Source: an uncultured Lachnospiraceae bacterium (lineage in GTDB: Bacteria; Bacillota; Clostridia; Lachnospirales; Lachnospiraceae). From it: DNA of 35,919 bases. How positions within the stretch are numbered: the stretch's first letter is position 1; every line of letters starts with the position of its first letter. Of this stretch, positions 30,653 to 35,919 are shown piece by piece. Location: NCBI GenBank assembly GCA_910586715.1, contig CAJUJG010000002.1, forward strand, positions 71,753-107,671, given 5' to 3'. The notes beneath the pieces were generated by a model. The model did not search any database. It had not been told where the DNA came from and saw only the letters and a program-made list of their open reading frames with translations. The position numbers and the translations under genes are program-made.

Positions 30653-33600
30653 CTACATTACAAGCTCCGCCGCCTGAATTGTTCTCGTTATCTCAGACTG
30701 ATAAATCTTTGCCCTTGATACAACTCCGCCACGGTTGATAAACATGTACCCATTCTTTAATCCGTCATAACTTTTTGACGCCTGCTTTGTATCCAACAAC
30801 TTAAAGCTGTCATTCTCATTTACTTTTCCTGCTATTCTGTACTTACAGGCATCAACAAGAGATGCCGGGATTTGCCCCGTACCTGAACCGATAAAAATAA
30901 CATGCACGTTATATTCACCGCATGTCTGCAGAAATACCGTATAAGCTGAAGTCACCATAGAATCCCTGTCAACACCGAAACCCATTGCTTTGTCCCAACC
31001 AATCAAAATTAAGTACAGTGGTGTATCTTTTTTCTTCTGCTGCATACGACCTTGCAACACAGGTTCAAAAATATCATTAAGTAAATGCTTTACTGAGTTC
31101 TTTTCATGGGATAGAAATTGCTTTTCTTCCGGAACATCCTTATCCAGCTCACATAAATAATGCAAGTCGGCAACCTGACTGTTAATGATGACATCAGCGC
31201 CTTCCTGACGGTCAATATTAAACTTTACGCTCCTGTAAAAATTTACAAGGTCTGTCGTGTCATCAAAAGCTGATAAAATATGATTATTGTTTGCACATGC
31301 CAGTATAATGTTTTCAGGAGCCTTATTCTGCGAATAGGTCATGCGTTCGCCCAACAGAAAGAAATTGGCAGGAATATTGCTCATCTTTTCATAAAACGCC
31401 TCCATGTCTTTTATGTAATGCACCGTTGATTCCTGATAAGTAATAACATCCTTTTTAGGCAGTCCTCTTTCCTTCGCCAGAGCAGCCATCCTGTCTATGT
31501 GCTCTTGTAACTCATCCACTTTGTTCGGATTTTTCTCATCAGGACCTTCATCACTAAGGAACGGTGTTCTGTAACGCTTAATCTGCTCAATCTTTTTGTC
31601 TTCGTAACTCTTAACATACAAATACCCATTCCTTTGCCGTATCTGAGATGCAAGATTGCAGCCTAAAATCTGTTGAGATACACTTTCAGCACAACGCAGC
31701 GCAAACCTAAGTGTAAACTGGTCAAGCGTGTCTGCCTTCAGTGTTCCCGTCATAGACTGAGACGTAAAGAACAGATGAACACCCGCTGCACGCCCAAGCT
31801 TTGAAATATAGGTAATATCCTCTGCCAGCTTGTCTACAACCTTTGTTTCAGCTTTTTGAAAAATAACCTGGAACTCATCATTAATGCACAGAATACGCGG
31901 AAACAGCTTGTTCAGCTCCATTTCCCTTTCTTCTTCGCTATGCGCGGCGCCTGCCCTTGCACGTATTTTTTCATTATACTGTTTAATGTTTTTGAGCCCG
32001 CTCTCCTTGAGAAGATTAAATCTGTCCTCACATATCTTTGCAAGCGCAGTAAACAGCGAACCTGCATAATCTCCATCTGATGTACACAGGCAGGCTTTCA
32101 GGTGCGGCAGCATGTCAGGATGTCCTTCTTTAGCCAAATACTTGCTGAACTCATTTCCCTTGTAATCAACTAACCACAGCTCATAACTTCTCGGGTCATA
32201 TCTCAAAGTCGTTTCACATATAAGGAAATTCAAAAATACGGATTTACCTGCACCAGTGCCTCCAACGCCAATCATGTGAATATCGCCCTGATTCCCAAAC
32301 GTGTAACCTTTATACTTTGTCGGGTCACCTTCCAAAAATCCGGGACGGAGCTCCACATTATCATCACCGACATATGTCCATATCTCTTCATCCCTGATAG
32401 TCCTGCTGACGTAATCCTTCCACTTAAGACCACCATTTGCGCCTTTCTTGATAGCGGCAGCAAGCCTGTCCGATATTTCGGGTCCAAATGTCTCCACGTC
32501 TATCTGATAGGGACTCTTTACACCCTCAAACGGCTTATTAAAAATTCTGGTATTCGGCATTGTCTTGTTGGAAACGAGCCATACAATAACTCCCAGATTT
32601 GCTGAGAACTTCATAAACTCACCTAATGCTTCATCCTCTTCTATCTTCTTTGGCTGCGACAGTACAACAAGAAGTCTGTAGTCCCTCGGAGTTCTTCCCG
32701 TTTCTTCCGCTTCCTTATTAAAAGTAGTTATGTCCATGCCCTTCATCGCTTTAAGATTGCTTTCCGCAAAAGCACGAAGTTCCTTTAAGACATCTTCCAA
32801 TGACTTGTCCGAAAACCTTATAACCTCTTCAAGGTCAGGATGATAAAAGCTGATAAGCTCCTGTCCCTGCCTGTTCGGATCGCATACGATTACATTAATG
32901 TTACCCGCCAATACTTTTGTTATCGCATTAGCCATAAGCACAATCAAAAACCTTTTATGCAGTTCCAAATCACTTGTCGGTCTGATAATAATGTTCTGCA
33001 GACCAATATCCATTGTCTCCTCAAACACTTCATCATGACACCCCAACACAAAGCGTGTGTCGAGCACTCCCGAACCGCTTATCTCCTGCCCCAAAAGTTT
33101 CAACTTGGACTTCCTATTATTAAAATCATCCGTAAGTGCTTTCAGTCTGTCTTTTAGTGCTTTACACAATACGTCCTTTTTAGACATAATATCTTTTATC
33201 ATGCTATCAAATTCAGACTGAAGCTTAGACAAAGAGCCTGCAAGCTTCACACGCTCTTCTTCCAGCTCTTTGTCGGGATTCTTGGCATCATGCTCTTCCA
33301 AAGCTTTTTGCCACTCTTCCGTTAACGAATCAAGCCGCTCATCAGAATCCTCGTCAACCTGTTCCGCAACAAGCTCGCTCTCATCAATTTCCCCCTTAAA
33401 TCCCATATCCATCGGTCTTATATTAAAGACAAGACCATACAGTACGATATAAGATTTCTCTGTCTTCTTTTGTACAAGCTGATCACGAATTAAAGCCGCC
33501 ATAATAAAAAAAGCCTCTATATTCCATAGCGGCTTTATACAAATGGCAGCAATAACAACTGTCAGTAGCAGTGCTGCCTGCACATACGCGTTCGGTACTT

Positions 33601-34189
33601 TCTGTCTGAATATTGAGATAAAATTTGCCTGACTGGATCTGCTCCGCACAAAATCAAGATACTGATCATATATGGCGTCCAACTCTTCCACCGTAAAGGA
33701 TGAATTATCAATATCCACATCTGCTGTCGTTATACCGTTTGCCGAACAGATTTCAACAATATCATCCGAATAGGACTCCAGCTGTTTCCGCTTTTCCTCA
33801 AGACGCAAATACACTCTGTTATTTTCGTCAAACTCCACACGCTTTTTTCTATTCAGATCTTTTGCCTCGTCCTCAAGACTATGTATCTTGCTGTCAAGCA
33901 TGTCTTCATACTTAGTGTTTATCTCATATTCCTCCTGCTCCCACTCCTCTATCTTTCTCTTGAACTTATCTTCCAACAGTCCTTTCAAATCCGTTGCATC
34001 CATTTTGATGCTTACGGCTTCTGCTGTATCCATAAGTGACTGCACCGCTTTAATCTTCGTTACGCAGTCTTCTAAACTGTCTGGTGGACCAATTCCTTTA
34101 ACACTGTCGGAAACATTCTTCAAGATTTGTACAGGCTTATTACAGGCAGTATAAACATAAGTGGTTTTTACGTCATCCAATATGCCCAT
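30653..34189 (-). CDS. essC: EssC/EccC-like type VII secretion ATPase, membrane-anchored with three ATPase modules
   Basis: This 1178-aa protein has an N-terminal helical and coiled-coil part (1-190), then two membrane segments (about 201-220 and 222-240), a second coiled coil (270-350), and three FtsK/SpoIIIE-type modules. Module 1 (about 385-600) has no P-loop. Module 2 (about 610-880) has Walker A GGTGAGKS (643-650), preceded by HMIGV, a WLVDYKGNEFSKY strand, and Walker B ILCINDEF (767-774). Module 3 (about 940-1178) keeps the fold (ENIILACANNN, LYLILIGWDKAM) but lacks a P-loop. Two membrane helices then three modules is the EssC/EccC layout. FHA domains usual in Firmicutes EssC are missing and replaced by the coiled coil. 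EssC drives secretion of WXG100 proteins, and two WXG-like genes lie downstream. A DNA-pumping FtsK-type role is the main alternative. Confidence 0.8.
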   Translation of the reverse strand: MGILDDVKTTYVYTACNKPVQILKNVSDSVKGIGPPDSLEDCVTKIKAVQSLMDTAEAVSIKMDATDLKGLLEDKFKRKIEEWEQEEYEINTKYEDMLDSKIHSLEDEAKDLNRKKRVEFDENNRVYLRLEEKRKQLESYSDDIVEICSANGITTADVDIDNSSFTVEELDAIYDQYLDFVRSRSSQANFISIFRQKVPNAYVQAALLLTVVIAAICIKPLWNIEAFFIMAALIRDQLVQKKTEKSYIVLYGLVFNIRPMDMGFKGEIDESELVAEQVDEDSDERLDSLTEEWQKALEEHDAKNPDKELEEERVKLAGSLSKLQSEFDSMIKDIMSKKDVLCKALKDRLKALTDDFNNRKSKLKLLGQEISGSGVLDTRFVLGCHDEVFEETMDIGLQNIIIRPTSDLELHKRFLIVLMANAITKVLAGNINVIVCDPNRQGQELISFYHPDLEEVIRFSDKSLEDVLKELRAFAESNLKAMKGMDITTFNKEAEETGRTPRDYRLLVVLSQPKKIEEDEALGEFMKFSANLGVIVWLVSNKTMPNTRIFNKPFEGVKSPYQIDVETFGPEISDRLAAAIKKGANGGLKWKDYVSRTIRDEEIWTYVGDDNVELRPGFLEGDPTKYKGYTFGNQGDIHMIGVGGTGAGKSVFLNFLICETTLRYDPRSYELWLVDYKGNEFSKYLAKEGHPDMLPHLKACLCTSDGDYAGSLFTALAKICEDRFNLLKESGLKNIKQYNEKIRARAGAAHSEEEREMELNKLFPRILCINDEFQVIFQKAETKVVDKLAEDITYISKLGRAAGVHLFFTSQSMTGTLKADTLDQFTLRFALRCAESVSQQILGCNLASQIRQRNGYLYVKSYEDKKIEQIKRYRTPFLSDEGPDEKNPNKVDELQEHIDRMAALAKERGLPKKDVITYQESTVHYIKDMEAFYEKMSNIPANFFLLGERMTYSQNKAPENIILACANNNHILSAFDDTTDLVNFYRSVKFNIDRQEGADVIINSQVADLHYLCELDKDVPEEKQFLSHEKNSVKHLLNDIFEPVLQGRMQQKKKDTPLYLILIGWDKAMGFGVDRDSMVTSAYTVFLQTCGEYNVHVIFIGSGTGQIPASLVDACKYRIAGKVNENDSFKLLDTKQASKSYDGLKNGYMFINRGGVVSRAKIYQSEITRTIQAAELVM

Positions 34190-34192
34190 CCG

Positions 34193-34879
34193 CTATACAC
34201 ACTCCCTTAAATCATACTCATCAAAACACACACCCAACCTGCTGTTCATCGTACGCAGCGGCACATCATACACGCAGACTCCAACATCTTTTACATACTG
34301 CACGTTTCTCAAATCCTCTGCGGAATCTACCATATTTGCAATATCCGCAGGCAGCACGATTACCCGGTCGCTGTTCTCCACATAAATTTCATAAGTATCC
34401 TCATTTACTGCGGCTTTTCTGTTATAATCCGTCAGAAGATTAATACTATGACCCAGCATGTTCTCAATAACCTCTTTGATTGTATGTCCTTCCGACATGT
34501 ATCCTTCCATGAGCATACGTTTCTGCCACTTGATGCTTGATATTGCAACATTCGGTGTGTTGTATGTTCTCAGTGCTTTCTTTAAAAGAAACACCAGTTC
34601 ACTGTAAATGCCCTCGTACTTAAAATTAAGTTTGGCTGCATAAAACAAATCCCTTTTTACCTCATCAGGGAAATCTTTCTTAAACAGCGGACACGCTGAA
34701 TAAAACTCATCTGCATCTTCCGTATTTCTTAAAATGCTGCGATACTTACTGTTCATATTAATGTATCCCATAAACTGCATAAACTCTTCTTTTGTACAGA
34801 CACGCATACCGTCTTTGTTTTTCCACCCGCTTCCTTTATATCTGCCCATTATAATCTCATTTTTCTCAATCAGTTTCAT
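34193..34879 (-). CDS. Unrecognised 228-aa protein
   Basis: I chose the ATG that overlaps the previous gene's stop as ATGA and has AAGGTGG upstream; a GTG at 34894 is an alternative. The protein is mostly helical with basic patches (WQKRMLMEGY) and has no signal or membrane segment. A strand-rich end (DRVIVLPADIA) is present. It ends 3 bases before the EssC-like ATG, so the two are coupled and it may be a cytoplasmic partner of that protein. Confidence 0.65.
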   Translation of the reverse strand: MKLIEKNEIIMGRYKGSGWKNKDGMRVCTKEEFMQFMGYINMNSKYRSILRNTEDADEFYSACPLFKKDFPDEVKRDLFYAAKLNFKYEGIYSELVFLLKKALRTYNTPNVAISSIKWQKRMLMEGYMSEGHTIKEVIENMLGHSINLLTDYNRKAAVNEDTYEIYVENSDRVIVLPADIANMVDSAEDLRNVQYVKDVGVCVYDVPLRTMNSRLGVCFDEYDLRECV

Positions 34880-35322
34880 AACATCCAACACCACCTTATC
34901 AGTTTTTCTGTAGTCACTTCCTCTTCCGGAATCCCCATCGCTTCAGCTGCATCCTCTTTAAAAACCCATATATCCTGTATGGGAATTTTACATCTGTCAA
35001 ACATCAGTGATACAGGCGGCATGCTGTATATTTTTAAAGCCTGCCTGCTAAGCTTAGCTGACAGCAGTTCATGCAGGCTGTCGTTCAAAAAAGACGGACC
35101 CATTACAACCGGAATCATGCCTAAATCCAAATACCCATAAGACTTCCAACTGTCCCTGTATAAGTTTAACAGCTTGATATAGTTAATGTAGCATTCCAAA
35201 TCACAGGTTGGATTTACACAGATAATACCGTTCCGCGCATCCCTGAATGTGCCTTTATACTTTGTTTCCGGCAGTACCGGATTTCCCGTAGGATACTCCA
35301 CAAAGTTATAAGTCTTGTTCAT
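34876..35322 (-). CDS. Unrecognised 148-aa protein
   Basis: The protein is a soluble alpha-beta protein with a strand GIICVNPTCDLE and helix KLLNLYRDSW. No motif I recognise. The AAGGAG ribosome binding site is 9 bases before the ATG. It is translationally coupled to the 228-aa gene and thus to the EssC-like gene. It could be a small T7SS accessory factor, but nothing in its sequence shows that. Confidence 0.65.
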   Translation of the reverse strand: MNKTYNFVEYPTGNPVLPETKYKGTFRDARNGIICVNPTCDLECYINYIKLLNLYRDSWKSYGYLDLGMIPVVMGPSFLNDSLHELLSAKLSRQALKIYSMPPVSLMFDRCKIPIQDIWVFKEDAAEAMGIPEEEVTTEKLIRWCWML

Positions 35323-35913
35323 TTATACCACACTCCTTAATGTGAGTTCCGCTTGTTCTTCATTTAACGGTACTCCTCCATATTCATAAAATGTTAGCAA
35401 GTAATCCAAGTCAAAAACAGCGGTAAACCTGCCATCACCGGCATATGAGTTCCGAATCCTGCAAAAATCATTACCCCGGCTTTTGAACACTGCCACAAAC
35501 TTACAGCTTTCAATAACACACTCCGCAACGTACTTCATTCTGTTATACATCGTGTTATATCTCTTCGTATCGTACGCTGTCTCATCACTGCAGCTTTTTC
35601 TTGACGGAAGAGGATGCTTTTTCTTCGCTTCAGATAAGTAGACGTCACCTGCACTTTTCTTGTCCAAACTTACATAAACCGCACGTACATCATTGTCACT
35701 GATAACAGAATTACAGAAATAATTTGCATCATTGTCGGACAACAGACTTACCCACTTCACTATATCGCTATTCCCCACAAGCGTAAGCGCCAGCCTGTCT
35801 TCCGCAAAACACTTTATGCAGAATCCAAGTCTGCAATACTGCTCAATACACTTCTTCACTGCATTCTCCATATACAGTTGTACATCAGTATTCTTAAACT
35901 CATATGCAGACAT
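35323..35913 (-). CDS. Unrecognised 196-aa protein (start at window edge)
   Basis: The ATG is 6 bases from the right edge, and the reading frame stays open to that edge (CCG AAG ATG), so the true start may be further upstream. The product is mixed alpha-beta with many Tyr and Cys residues and no motif I recognise. Its stop directly abuts the next gene. It heads the visible part of the EssC-like operon. Confidence 0.55.
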   Translation of the reverse strand: MSAYEFKNTDVQLYMENAVKKCIEQYCRLGFCIKCFAEDRLALTLVGNSDIVKWVSLLSDNDANYFCNSVISDNDVRAVYVSLDKKSAGDVYLSEAKKKHPLPSRKSCSDETAYDTKRYNTMYNRMKYVAECVIESCKFVAVFKSRGNDFCRIRNSYAGDGRFTAVFDLDYLLTFYEYGGVPLNEEQAELTLRSVV

Positions 35914-35919
35914 CTTCGG

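Noticed and set aside
1..35919. CRISPR arrays, tRNA or rRNA genes
   Set aside because: I looked for repeated spacer patterns and clover-leaf or rRNA signatures in the few gaps and saw none.

Overview
The window looks like part of a large mobile element, either a big phage or a megaplasmid, from a low-GC Gram-positive host of the Clostridia type. Every gene I can support is on the minus strand. Genes are tightly packed with short gaps or small overlaps, and nearly every start has a textbook AGGAGG-type ribosome binding site. The sequence is AT-rich. I see no rRNA, tRNA, CRISPR array, insertion sequence, capsid, portal, terminase or tail gene, so phage versus plasmid cannot be settled here. Transcription runs from high to low coordinates, and that order is used below.

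Region A (about 35.9 to 27.5 kb) is secretion-like. It holds three unrecognised genes, a 1178-residue EssC-like triple-ATPase membrane protein, a membrane-anchored protein, a guanylate-kinase-like enzyme overlapping a CYTH phosphohydrolase, two small proteins (one a zinc ribbon), and two tandem small helical proteins of WXG100 type that end at a strong terminator. EssC plus a WXG100 pair is the diagnostic core of a type VII (ESX/Ess) secretion system.

Region B (27.4 to 17.4 kb) is replication. It holds a 1030-residue orphan and a strong RNA hairpin, then an exonuclease-less family A DNA polymerase, RNase H, a separate RNase H hybrid-binding-domain protein, a NERD nuclease-like protein, a DEDDh exonuclease, a TOPRIM primase and a Fic-like protein with a broken active-site motif. 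Small orphans lie among them.

Region C (17.4 to 15.86 kb) is one stand-alone transcription unit: a leader with an inverted repeat and a CAAA-rich stretch, a 414-residue alanine-rich protein with an acidic tail (possibly ssDNA-binding, by context only), and a strong terminator.

Region D (15.85 to 7.5 kb) is recombination and repair. A Rad50/SbcC ATPase is split at its zinc hook into two genes. Between the halves lie an Mre11/SbcD nuclease, a nucleotidyltransferase-like protein, a protein with an internal duplication and a DnaN-like sliding-clamp candidate. A UvrD/Rep helicase follows.

Region E (7.5 kb to 1) holds small membrane proteins, unrecognised genes, a GreA-type transcript cleavage factor, a TadZ/CpaE-like protein next to a GspE/PilT-like secretion ATPase, and the start of an actin-like (ParM-type) gene cut by the window edge.

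Together the window encodes much of a self-contained replisome and recombination kit, a likely segregation actin, and two kinds of secretion ATPase. The T7SS-like module and the TadZ/GspE-like pair on such an element are the most unusual content. Functions are inferred from motifs visible in the translations; no database search was run.
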